The notes under the pieces: generated by a model
Told to the model about the DNA's origin: nothing
Database searches by the model: none
Seen by the model: the letters and a program-made list of their open reading frames with translations, nothing else
Part shown: positions 1 to 7,153 of the stretch, piece after piece
How the letters are laid out: each line of letters starts with the position of its first letter
Position numbering within the stretch: position 1 is the stretch's first letter
Made by a program: the position numbers and the translations under genes
From: Sphingopyxis sp. H053
GTDB lineage: Bacteria; Pseudomonadota; Alphaproteobacteria; Sphingomonadales; Sphingomonadaceae
Direction of reading: 5' to 3'
Assembly (NCBI RefSeq): GCF_001468225.1
Contig: NZ_LNRU01000001.1
Location: forward strand, 558,001-622,000
DNA length: 64,000 nucleotides

Positions 1-69
1 CTGTTCGGCCGATACCACCATATGGAGAGAGACTTTCCCGCCGCCCGATCAGAGAGAGGTGGGTGAGAA

Positions 70-846
70 ATGGAGATGGATATGGCGGACGAGAAACAGC
101 GCGTGGCGCTCGTGACCGGCGGCAGCCGCGGAATCGGCCGCGCGATCGCCGAGCGGCTGCTGGAAGATGGCCTGCGCGTCGTGATCTGCGGCCGCAATGC
201 CCCCGGCGACCTGCCGCGCCACCTTGACGCGGCGGCGGAGTTCGAGGCGTGCGATGTGCGTTCGGCGGACGAGGTTCAGGCGATGGTCGACCGCATTTTC
301 GAACGCCACGGCCGGCTCGACCTCGCCGTGAACAATGCCGGGGGCTCCCCCGAAGCCGATGCGGCCTCCGCGTCGCCGCGTTTTTCGGAACGCGTCCTCG
401 CGCTCAATCTGCTCGCGCCGCTGCATGTCGCGCAGGCCGCCAACCGTATCATGCAGGCGCAGGAGGATGGCGGGAGCATCGTCAATATCGCCAGCGTCTC
501 GGGTACGCGGCCGTCGCCGGGAACGGCGGTTTATGGCGCGGCCAAGGCGGGGCTGCTGAGCCTCACCGAATCGCTTGCGATGGAGTGGGGGCCGAAGGTG
601 CGCGTCAATGCGATCGTCGTGGGGCTGGTCGCCACCGAGGCCGCGGCCGATCATTATGGCGGCGAGGCGGGGATGAAACGGATCGATGCGATGCTGCCGC
701 TTGGCCGGATGGCACGCGGGCCCGATATTGCAGGCGTCGTCAGTTTTCTGGCGTCGCCGGACGCGGCCTATATCAGCGGTGCAAGGATCGCCGCGCATGG
801 CGGCGGCGAGCGGCCGATCTTTCTGAGCCTTGCCCAGATGGGCTGA
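70..846 (+). CDS. SDR family oxidoreductase
   Basis: Classical short-chain dehydrogenase/reductase of 258 aa, cytosolic and NAD(P)-dependent. The Rossmann motif TGGSRGIG is at residues 16-23, NNAG at 88-91, and the catalytic Tyr155 and Lys159 lie in YGAAK with serines just upstream. The C-terminal region has AHGGGERP where most family members have a DGG motif. A purine-rich ribosome-binding stretch (GAGAGAGGTG) precedes the ATG at 70. ATGs at 76 and 82 in the same frame are possible alternatives. The substrate cannot be told from sequence. An MDR reductase follows 139 bp downstream on the same strand, with its own possible promoter between them. Confidence 0.88.
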   Translation: MEMDMADEKQRVALVTGGSRGIGRAIAERLLEDGLRVVICGRNAPGDLPRHLDAAAEFEACDVRSADEVQAMVDRIFERHGRLDLAVNNAGGSPEADAASASPRFSERVLALNLLAPLHVAQAANRIMQAQEDGGSIVNIASVSGTRPSPGTAVYGAAKAGLLSLTESLAMEWGPKVRVNAIVVGLVATEAAADHYGGEAGMKRIDAMLPLGRMARGPDIAGVVSFLASPDAAYISGARIAAHGGGERPIFLSLAQMG

Positions 847-920
847 CGTCGCGACGGAGAAGCCGCATATGGTGGGCGGGATTCGAAAACATTCTGTGCG
901 CGGCGCAGGACAATGGCGAC

Positions 921-950
921 TTGGCGAAGGCGTCGGACGGTTGCGATAAT
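921..950 (+). promoter_or_regulatory. Possible sigma-70-type promoter
   Basis: A -35-like TTGGCG (921-926) and a -10-like GATAAT (945-950) are separated by 18 bp and lie 36 bp upstream of the MDR reductase start at 986. The match is by eye only, and the -35 element is weak. Confidence 0.35.
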
Positions 951-985
951 GATGCGGTCTTCCACTGCCATACCGGAGTGCCGTC

Positions 986-2017
986 ATGCCCGCAGAGACC
1001 GTCAATCGCCAATGGCTGCTCGCGCGGCGCCCCAGGGGGCACGTCAGCGTGGATGATTTCGCGCGGCATGACGCGCCCGTGCCGCGGGCCGATCTGGCCG
1101 CGGGCGAAATCCTCGTCCGCAACCTCATGCTCGGCTTCGATCCCGCGCAGCGCGGGTGGATGGACGATGTCCCAAACTATCTGCCCCCCATCATGATCGA
1201 TGAGCCCGTGCGCGGCAGCGCGGTCGCGCGCGTGATCGCGTCGGGCAATCCGGCCTATCCGGAGGGCTCGATGGTGCGGGGGTTGTTCGGATGGCAGGAT
1301 TATGCCGTTGCGGCGCGGGCGGGCGACCCCGACCCCGTGCCCATTTCCGAAGATACGGCGCCCGAAGAGGCATTGGGCATATTCGGCGCGGCGAGCCTAA
1401 CCGCCTATGTCGGCATGTATGATGTCGGCCGGCTCCGCGCGGGGGATTGCGTGCTCGTTTCGGGTGCGGCGGGTGCGGTCGGATCGGTTGCCATCCAGAT
1501 CGCGCGGCTCGCTGGCGCGCGCGTGATCGGGATCGCTGGAGGCGCCGAAAAATGCCGCTGGTTGATAGAGGATTATGGTGCCGACGCTGCGATCGATTAT
1601 CGCGCGGAGGATGTGCGAGCGCGGCTGGGAAAGCTCGCGCCCGAGGGAATCGACCTATTCTTCGACAATGTGGGCGGCGCCACGCTCGAAGCGGGAATCG
1701 CGCATATCGCACGCTTTGGCCGGATCGTGCTGTGCGGTGCCATTTCGGGCTATAACGACACGCACGCCGCTGTCGGGCCGCGCAACCTGATGCGGCTGAT
1801 TCCGCAGCGCGCCGAGATGCGCGGCTTTATCCTGCTCGACCATCTGGATCGTGTGCCCTCTGCTATGGTGGAACTCAGGCAATGGGCCCGCAGCGACCGG
1901 ATCCGCTATCGTACCGACATCCAGCATGGTTTCGACATCATCCCACAAACATTCTTGCGGCTGTTCAACGGCTCAAATCAGGGCAAGCAATTGCTGCGGA
2001 TCGACGGGGTGGAATAG
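986..2017 (+). CDS. NADP-dependent MDR oxidoreductase (PTGR/CurA type)
   Basis: Zinc-free medium-chain reductase of 343 aa, the size of the leukotriene B4 dehydrogenase / prostaglandin reductase / CurA group. That group reduces the C=C bond of alpha,beta-unsaturated carbonyls with NADPH. The N-terminal half has the family signature LGFDPAQRGWMDD. The nucleotide-binding motif SGAAGAVGS, then GIAGGAEKC and FDNVGG, follow in order. No Cys/His zinc ligand set is visible. Two further paralogues lie at 31374-32390 and 34641-35639 in this window, so this enone-reductase chemistry appears three times. A weak GGAG lies upstream of the ATG. Confidence 0.9.
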   Translation: MPAETVNRQWLLARRPRGHVSVDDFARHDAPVPRADLAAGEILVRNLMLGFDPAQRGWMDDVPNYLPPIMIDEPVRGSAVARVIASGNPAYPEGSMVRGLFGWQDYAVAARAGDPDPVPISEDTAPEEALGIFGAASLTAYVGMYDVGRLRAGDCVLVSGAAGAVGSVAIQIARLAGARVIGIAGGAEKCRWLIEDYGADAAIDYRAEDVRARLGKLAPEGIDLFFDNVGGATLEAGIAHIARFGRIVLCGAISGYNDTHAAVGPRNLMRLIPQRAEMRGFILLDHLDRVPSAMVELRQWARSDRIRYRTDIQHGFDIIPQTFLRLFNGSNQGKQLLRIDGVE

Positions 2018-2104
2018 GCTTGGATTGCCGGCGCGGGCCGCCGCATCGGCGTGGAAATCGCGGACGCTATTGATGATTGGGCGCGTGTCTCGCATTCTTG
2101 GGGC

Positions 2105-2776
2105 ATGAACAAGAAATCTAGCCAGAGCGCCAAAGGGCTGCGCCAATTTCTGGATCTCGAACAGCAGGACGAGTGGCTGGAGGGCAGGGCGGAACTGGCC
2201 GACGCGGAAGAGCGGCAGGATTCGATCGAGCAGCGGATAAAATATGCGCATCGCTTCCAGAAGCTGCTTCGTCGACCGCAGGCGTCCGAGCTATTTGAGA
2301 TTCTCGAGCTATACGGCCAGACCTGCATTCCCTTGCCTCGCGCGACGGAGCGCACGTACTGGTCGGTTTCCTGCCTGCCATCGACGTCGGACAAGCCGTT
2401 GGTCCGCGTCAACGCGAGTTGGATGGAACTGTTCACGCTCTACGCCGACGGCGACGATCTCCGCGCAAGGTTCATTGTTCACCTTTCGGATTTCACGACC
2501 GATGGGTCGTTTGCGCAGGAGATGATCGACCAGGTGCTTCTAGAGGGGAGCGTGCGGACGCCCGAGGACTTGCGCTATTCGGTTCCGAGCGGTCCGGACA
2601 TCTTCGTCATCAAGATACGAGGCTCCGCTTCCATCCGCGACTTCCTCACGGCCCCTCGCGCGCTGCGCGCTGTTCGGAGATTCAATCTGACCCATATGAA
2701 TCGCGGCAGGAATGCCTATCAGGCCAGCCATTCGTATAGCGTGGCGGATTACATGCTGGGGGAGGGCTCTTCCTGA
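2105..2776 (+). CDS. Hypothetical protein, function unknown
   Basis: An open frame of 223 aa from ATG 2105, or 241 aa from a GTG at 2051. I prefer 2105 although neither start has a strong ribosome-binding site. The N-terminal third is charged and probably helical, with many Glu/Arg residues around 20-60. The rest is mixed alpha/beta, with a WSVSCLPS stretch and a C-terminal Arg/Asn-rich region (RRFNLTHMNRGRN). No signal peptide, membrane segment or recognisable catalytic motif is visible, and I do not recognise a family. It lies downstream of the MDR gene on the same strand. Codon use looks less G+C-biased than its neighbours. It could be an acquired gene. Confidence 0.55.
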   Translation: MNKKSSQSAKGLRQFLDLEQQDEWLEGRAELADAEERQDSIEQRIKYAHRFQKLLRRPQASELFEILELYGQTCIPLPRATERTYWSVSCLPSTSDKPLVRVNASWMELFTLYADGDDLRARFIVHLSDFTTDGSFAQEMIDQVLLEGSVRTPEDLRYSVPSGPDIFVIKIRGSASIRDFLTAPRALRAVRRFNLTHMNRGRNAYQASHSYSVADYMLGEGSS

Positions 2777-2999
2777 TGCTCACAACTGCCGACAGTCAAC
2801 AAACGGCCGGCCGTACAGGAACCGGCGGCGCTGTTGCCAATTCGGTCGCCAACACCGCGATCGACGTCGCCGATGCGGGCGCCAGCGCGCGCGGCCTCGC
2901 CAGAACCGGAAAGGCCAAAAATGCTGAGCCCGATCGTCTCGGTCGGGCTGCTACTCATCGGCGCTCTTGAAAGCTGACTGGCAGCAACGGGCCAAAAAC

Positions 3000-3923
3000 T
3001 CAGTCGTGGCCGGATTCCGGTACTCGCCGCCGCTGCGCAGCACACTCGTCCGCGAGAAAATCCAGAAGCGCCCGCACCGAAGGAAGGAGCCCGCGCCGGG
3101 ATGGAAATACCGCATGGACGATTTCGTTCGAAGGTCTCCAATCGGGCAGCACCGTCACCAGTCGTCCTGCTTGCAAATCGTCCCAAACGACAAGCGTTGG
3201 CAGGCGCGCAGCCCCGGCCCCGGCAAGGGCGGCGTCGCGCAGCACCGCCATATCGTCGGTGACCAGCCGCGGCGAATGGCGCACCTCCGCGACGCTGCCG
3301 TCGGCATGGGTCAGGCGCCAGCGATGCTCGCCGCCCGCCGGGCCGAAGTCGAGGCTGGGCAGGCCGGCGAGATCGGCGGGCAGGGTAATGGCCCGTTGCT
3401 TGAGCAAATCCGGGCTGGCTACGATCCGGATCGTGCGCTCGTCGAAACGGCGCATGACAAGCTCGCTCTCGGCGAGCGGCGGTGGCCGGACACGGATCGC
3501 GAGGTCGAACCCTTCGCCGATGACGTCGACGCGGCGGTTGGTGCTTTCGACATGGAGCTCGACTGCCGGATAGAGCGCCATGAAGCGCCCGAGCAGTTCG
3601 CCGAACTGGAAGGCGAGAAGGCCGGTCGGGCAGCTGAGCCGCACGACGCCGCATGGTTCGGCGCGCGACTGGTCGATGACGGTTTGGGCGCCTTCGGCCT
3701 CGACGAGCATCGCGACGCAGCGGCGGTAATATTCCTGACCGATCTCCGTGACCGAAAAGCGCCGCGTTGAGCGCTGGATCAGGCGCACGCCCAGTCGATC
3801 TTCGAGCAAGCCGATGCGGCGGCTGACCTTCGATTTCTGCAAGCCCAGCGCGCGCGCGGCCGCGGCGAAACCCCCATGATCGACCGCCTGCACAAAGAGA
3901 TAGAGGTCGTTGAGGTCCTGCAT
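3000..3923 (-). CDS. LysR-family transcriptional regulator
   Basis: LysR-type regulator of 307 aa. The N-terminal winged helix-turn-helix includes AAAARALGLQKSKVSRR, followed by LEDRLGVRLIQRSTRR and a substrate-binding domain from about residue 90. The start is placed at MQDLNDLYLF (ATG complement 3921-3923). A longer frame would begin at 3959, but that would run through a perfect inverted repeat and a -10-like TAAAAT. The gene is divergent from the pirin gene at 4035, the usual arrangement for a LysR controlling its neighbour. The inducer is unknown. Pirin-adjacent LysR proteins are common in proteobacteria, so regulation of the pirin gene is the likely role. Confidence 0.9.
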   Translation of the reverse strand: MQDLNDLYLFVQAVDHGGFAAAARALGLQKSKVSRRIGLLEDRLGVRLIQRSTRRFSVTEIGQEYYRRCVAMLVEAEGAQTVIDQSRAEPCGVVRLSCPTGLLAFQFGELLGRFMALYPAVELHVESTNRRVDVIGEGFDLAIRVRPPPLAESELVMRRFDERTIRIVASPDLLKQRAITLPADLAGLPSLDFGPAGGEHRWRLTHADGSVAEVRHSPRLVTDDMAVLRDAALAGAGAARLPTLVVWDDLQAGRLVTVLPDWRPSNEIVHAVFPSRRGLLPSVRALLDFLADECAAQRRRVPESGHD

Positions 3924-3924
3924 T

Positions 3925-3940
3925 GTCCTATCAATAGGAC
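3925..3940. promoter_or_regulatory. Inverted repeat, probable LysR operator
   Basis: A perfect dyad, GTCCTAT-CA-ATAGGAC, starts two bases upstream of the LysR start codon. It lies just downstream (on the minus strand) of a possible -10 element TAAAAT (plus-strand 3950-3955). Binding there would block expression of the regulator itself and could also act on the divergent pirin gene. The assignment is by position and symmetry only. Confidence 0.55.
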
Positions 3941-4034
3941 TCTGAGTCCATTTTAGCAATCTTTCGGCGTCTTTGGCGAAGGATTATTGTGCATTTCAAC
4001 AGATGCCTCCCCCTGGAGGCGCAGGAGATGCAAG

Positions 4035-4901
4035 ATGAAGACGATCCTTGGCACCTACAGCAATCCCAACCAGCATTGGGTCGGCGACGGCTTTCCGGTC
4101 CGCTCGCTCTTTTCGTACAACAGCCTCGGCGGTCAGGTCAGCCCCTTCCTGCTGCTCGACTATGCCGGCCCCTATAATTTCGCGCCGACCACCGATCGAC
4201 GCGGCGTGGGACAGCATCCGCACCGCGGGTTCGAAACGGTGACGATCGTCTATGACGGCGAGGTCGAGCACAATGATTCGACGGGCAACGGCGGCATCAT
4301 CGGCCCCGGCGACGTCCAGTGGATGACGGCGGCGGGCGGGATCCTGCACGAGGAATATCATTCGCCGGCGTTCGGCAAGACCGGCGGTCCGTTCCGGATG
4401 GTCCAGCTGTGGGTCAATCTGCCCGCGAAGGACAAGATGGCGCCGGGCGGCTATCAGGGTATCACGGCGGCGGACATTCCGACCGTCGAGCTGCCGGGTG
4501 GTGCGGGCCTCGGCCGGGTGATCGCGGGCGAGATGCTCGGCGCGCAGGGGCCGGCGCGGACCTTTACCCCGATCAACGTCTGGGACGTCCGGCTGAACCG
4601 CGACGCCGATCTGACGCTCGACCTGCCCGAAGGGCACACCGCGATGCTGGTGGTGCTGGCCGGCCATGTCACCGTGGGCGGCAGCGAGGACGCGGGCGAG
4701 GCCGAGATGGTGTTGCTGAGCCGGGAAGGGGGATCGATTCAGGTCCACGCCGACGGCGACGCGACGATCCTCGTCCTGACCGGCGAACCGATCGACGAAC
4801 CGATCGTTGGCTACGGACCCTTCGTGATGAACAGCGAGGCCGAAATCCGCCAAGCCATCGACGATTTCAACAACGGCAGGCTGGCGCCAGTCGCAGCCTG
4901 A
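4035..4901 (+). CDS. Pirin family protein
   Basis: Bicupin pirin homologue of 288 aa starting MKTILGTY. The start is chosen for the AGGAG ribosome-binding site 8 bp upstream and for fit to the family; an upstream in-frame ATG at 3987 is unlikely. The iron-binding residues are all present: His61 and His63 in QHPHRGFETV, His105 and Glu107 in ILHEEYHS, matching the H-x-H, H, E set of human pirin. The C-terminal pirin domain follows from about residue 170. Bacterial pirins are described as quercetin-dioxygenase-like or redox-sensing proteins, and the substrate here is unknown. The gene is divergent from the LysR regulator and followed by a strong hairpin. Confidence 0.92.
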   Translation: MKTILGTYSNPNQHWVGDGFPVRSLFSYNSLGGQVSPFLLLDYAGPYNFAPTTDRRGVGQHPHRGFETVTIVYDGEVEHNDSTGNGGIIGPGDVQWMTAAGGILHEEYHSPAFGKTGGPFRMVQLWVNLPAKDKMAPGGYQGITAADIPTVELPGGAGLGRVIAGEMLGAQGPARTFTPINVWDVRLNRDADLTLDLPEGHTAMLVVLAGHVTVGGSEDAGEAEMVLLSREGGSIQVHADGDATILVLTGEPIDEPIVGYGPFVMNSEAEIRQAIDDFNNGRLAPVAA

Positions 4902-4904
4902 CGC

Positions 4905-4942
4905 GGACCCGGCTCCTTCCCCACCTCCCGGGAGCCGGGTCC
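4905..4942 (+). terminator. Probable terminator after pirin gene
   Basis: A perfect 12-bp stem (GGACCCGGCTCC at 4905-4916 and GGAGCCGGGTCC at 4931-4942) with a 14-nt loop begins 4 bp after the pirin stop codon. A pyrimidine-rich CTCTCTCCCC tract follows instead of a clean U-run. Confidence 0.5.
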
Positions 4943-5039
4943 TCTCTCCCCTCGATGAATTGACGGTGGACCCGCGTGCCCCGCCGCGACGGCAGTTGCC
5001 TGCCGGCCCTTCGGCGCGCCCATATGCAGGAGAAGACCC

Positions 5040-5681
5040 ATGACAAGCGAAGCGATCCGCGATCCGAAGGCTGACCATCTGCTGACCCCGCAGAATTCCG
5101 CCTTCATCATCATCGACTATCAACCCGTGCAGGTGAATTCGATCGCCTCGATGGACCGGCAGCTACTGCTCAACAACATCGCCGGCTGCGCCCGGGCGGC
5201 GGTCGCTTACGACCTGCCGATCGTCCATTCGACGGTGAATGTCGAAACCGGCCTCAACAAGCCGCCGGTGCCGCAGGTCCGCAAGATACTCGGCAACTAC
5301 CCGACCTATGACCGCACGACGATCAATAGCTGGGAAGATGTCGAATTCCGCAAGGCGGTCGAAGCCACCGGACGCAAGAAGCTGATCATGACCGCACTCT
5401 GGACCGAAGCCTGCCTGACCTTTCCCGCGCTCGATGCGCTTGCCGAAGGTTATGAGGTCTATGTCCCGGTCGATGCGGTGGGCGGCACCTCGCTCGCCGC
5501 GCACGACGCCGCGCTGCGGCGGATCGAGCAGGCGGGGGGCAAGATGATTTCGGTCCCGCAACTCTTCTGCGAACTGCAGCGCGACTGGAAGCGCAGCGAG
5601 ACCGTTCCCGCCTTCATGAACCTGTTCATCGAGACGGGCGGCACCGCTGGAATCCAGTTTTCCTACGACAAGGCCGACTGA
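5040..5681 (+). CDS. Isochorismatase-superfamily hydrolase (YcaC-like)
   Basis: Cysteine hydrolase of 213 aa. Asp26 (IIIDYQP) and Cys125 (WTEACLTFPA) fit the catalytic Asp and Cys of the isochorismatase/YcaC fold, and KLIMTALW precedes the nucleophile as in YcaC-type proteins. The protein is a little longer than typical YcaC homologues because of a C-terminal tail. The reaction is probably hydrolysis of an amide or similar bond, but the substrate is unknown. A good AGGAGA ribosome-binding site precedes the ATG. It lies 138 bp after the pirin gene and is separated from it by a hairpin, so it is probably transcribed separately. Confidence 0.85.
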   Translation: MTSEAIRDPKADHLLTPQNSAFIIIDYQPVQVNSIASMDRQLLLNNIAGCARAAVAYDLPIVHSTVNVETGLNKPPVPQVRKILGNYPTYDRTTINSWEDVEFRKAVEATGRKKLIMTALWTEACLTFPALDALAEGYEVYVPVDAVGGTSLAAHDAALRRIEQAGGKMISVPQLFCELQRDWKRSETVPAFMNLFIETGGTAGIQFSYDKAD

Positions 5682-5692
5682 CCCGGAATGTC

Positions 5693-5723
5693 TCCGCCGG
5701 CGCGGCGCACGCCGCCCGGCGGA
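5693..5723 (+). terminator. Probable terminator after hydrolase gene
   Basis: TCCGCCGG (5693-5700) pairs with CCGGCGGA (5716-5723). Inside it GCGGC (5702-5706) pairs with GCCGC (5711-5715) around a GCAC loop, giving a nearly continuous 13-bp stem with one bulge. It starts 12 bp after the stop codon. There is no U-run, so termination efficiency is uncertain. Confidence 0.45.
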
Positions 5724-5870
5724 ACCCCTTAAGGAGAATGATCGCGCCGGACCGGACCTTCGGCGGATTCTACGAGAAATTGCTGCGCGCGGCTTTGAGA
5801 CCGCGCCTCCATCCGGCGGATGGGGCGCGGGCGATTTGGCGGCGCGTTTGTGATCGGCTATGCGCCCGCG

Positions 5871-6482
5871 ATGCCCGGCATCCCGATCCTCTATAGCTTT
5901 CGCCGCTGTCCGTACGCGATGCGCGCGCGGATGGCGTTGCTGGTGAGCGGGACGATCTACGCACATCGCGAAGTGGAACTGCGCGACAAGCCTGCCGCCA
6001 TGCTTGCCGCATCGCCCAAAGGAACCGTGCCAGTGCTCGTGCTGGCGGATGGGGCGGTGATCGATGAAAGCATCGATATCATGCACTGGGCCTTATCGCA
6101 GCATGACCCCGAGGACTGGCTACCGCGCGCCGACGCGGCGTTGGTCGCGAAGTTCGACGGTGCGTTCAAACATCATCTCGATCGTTATAAATATGCTGGC
6201 CGCTATGATGTCGATCCGCTGATGCATCGCGCGGCGGGTTTGGGGATGCTGGCGGAACTCGACGAGCGGCTGAAGGAACAGGATTATCTTGGCGGTGCGA
6301 CGCGCGGGTTCAGCGATATCGCGCTGTTTCCGTTTATTCGCCAGTTCGCCGGGGTCGATGCAGAGTGGTTCGCGGCCTGCGCGCCGCAAAGGGTGCGCCA
6401 CTGGCTGGCAACTATGGTGACGTCGGACTTGTTCGGGCAGGCGATGATCAGAATCGCGCCATGGACCGAAGGGCAGGGCTGA
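5871..6482 (+). CDS. Glutathione S-transferase family protein
   Basis: GST-like protein of 203 aa from MPGIPILYSF. The frame stays open upstream to 5820, but the N-terminal beta strand of the thioredoxin fold begins at this ATG. The N-terminal domain has RRCPYAMRAR with Cys13, as in Cys-type or glutaredoxin-like GSTs, then SPKGTVPVL with the cis-Pro and DESIDIMHW, which contacts glutathione. The C-terminal helical domain has FSDIALFPF. It could act in glutathione conjugation or as a thiol transferase. No strong ribosome-binding site is visible. The 300 bp after it contain only the hairpin described at 6664-6693. Confidence 0.82.
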   Translation: MPGIPILYSFRRCPYAMRARMALLVSGTIYAHREVELRDKPAAMLAASPKGTVPVLVLADGAVIDESIDIMHWALSQHDPEDWLPRADAALVAKFDGAFKHHLDRYKYAGRYDVDPLMHRAAGLGMLAELDERLKEQDYLGGATRGFSDIALFPFIRQFAGVDAEWFAACAPQRVRHWLATMVTSDLFGQAMIRIAPWTEGQG

Positions 6483-6663
6483 CAACAAACAGCCGGTTAT
6501 GGAAATGGGTCTCCATCGCTTCGAAGCTCAAGCTTGCCCTTTGTACGGCTGGTCAAATGGAATAATCGGCACTGCTCTGTCAGCAGGGCGCCCTCATGCC
6601 GGTCGTTTCTGGGTTTCGTCGGGTGGGGACTGTTCGTGAGCCGACGGATTTCCGGCGCCGAAA

Positions 6664-6693
6664 GGCGGGCGCCAGGATCCGTCGGCGCCCGCC
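6664..6693 (-). terminator. Terminator of the copper efflux operon
   Basis: A perfect 10-bp stem (GGCGGGCGCC, 10-nt loop, GGCGCCCGCC) lies about 90 bp beyond the end of the CusF-like gene. On the minus strand it is followed by TTTC, a short U-tract. I see no gene or other signal in the surrounding stretch 6483-6784. Confidence 0.5.
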
Positions 6694-6784
6694 CTCGAGG
6701 TCAGTCTGGCCGTCCACGAAGGAAACTTCCTAAGGGGTTGGAGCGCGCCCAAGGCGCGTCGCGACCAACCGCCCGACGTGGCAC

Positions 6785-7153
6785 CTATAGCGCCTTGTCG
6801 AGCTTGGTGATCGTGCCGGCCTTGCCGTCCCAATCGAGCTCGAACGCGACCTTGTCGCCGACCTTGATGTCCTTCAACAGCTCCGGTTTCGCCACAAAGC
6901 CCATCGTCATCGGCGGCCATTCGAGCTCGGCGATCGCACCATGATCGAGCGTGACCTGCCCCTTCGCGATATCGATCGCGGTCACGGTGCCGGTGCTTTT
7001 GCCATGTATGGTTTCGGCCGGCATCGCCATGGTCCCGGCGTCGTCGGTCATGGCGGCGGTCTCTTCGGCTTTCGGCGCTTCGCCTTGCTGGCCGCAGCCG
7101 CCAAGCGCCGTACCGAGCGCAAGGCTGAGCGCGATGGTGGCATATGTCTTCAT
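6785..7153 (-). CDS. CusF-like periplasmic copper-binding lipoprotein
   Basis: Protein of 122 aa with a lipoprotein signal peptide (lipobox LGGC, Cys20) and a CusF-type beta-barrel domain. The Cu(I)/Ag(I) ligand pattern is visible: His in LDHGAIA, then EWPPMTMGF with Trp and Met-x-Met, equivalent to the His, Trp, Met, Met set of E. coli CusF. A Met-rich linker lies between the signal peptide and the domain. It probably delivers metal to the CusCBA-like pump encoded just upstream. Its start overlaps the stop of the RND pump gene by 4 bp (ATGA), showing translational coupling. It is the last gene of the operon. Confidence 0.9.
   Translation of the reverse strand: MKTYATIALSLALGTALGGCGQQGEAPKAEETAAMTDDAGTMAMPAETIHGKSTGTVTAIDIAKGQVTLDHGAIAELEWPPMTMGFVAKPELLKDIKVGDKVAFELDWDGKAGTITKLDKAL

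Noticed and set aside
2776-2970. 64-aa frame overlapping the end of the hypothetical gene by one base.
   Set aside because: Low-complexity Ala/Thr/Arg composition, no motif and no ribosome-binding site. The overlap alone is not enough; 2777-2999 is left as non-coding.
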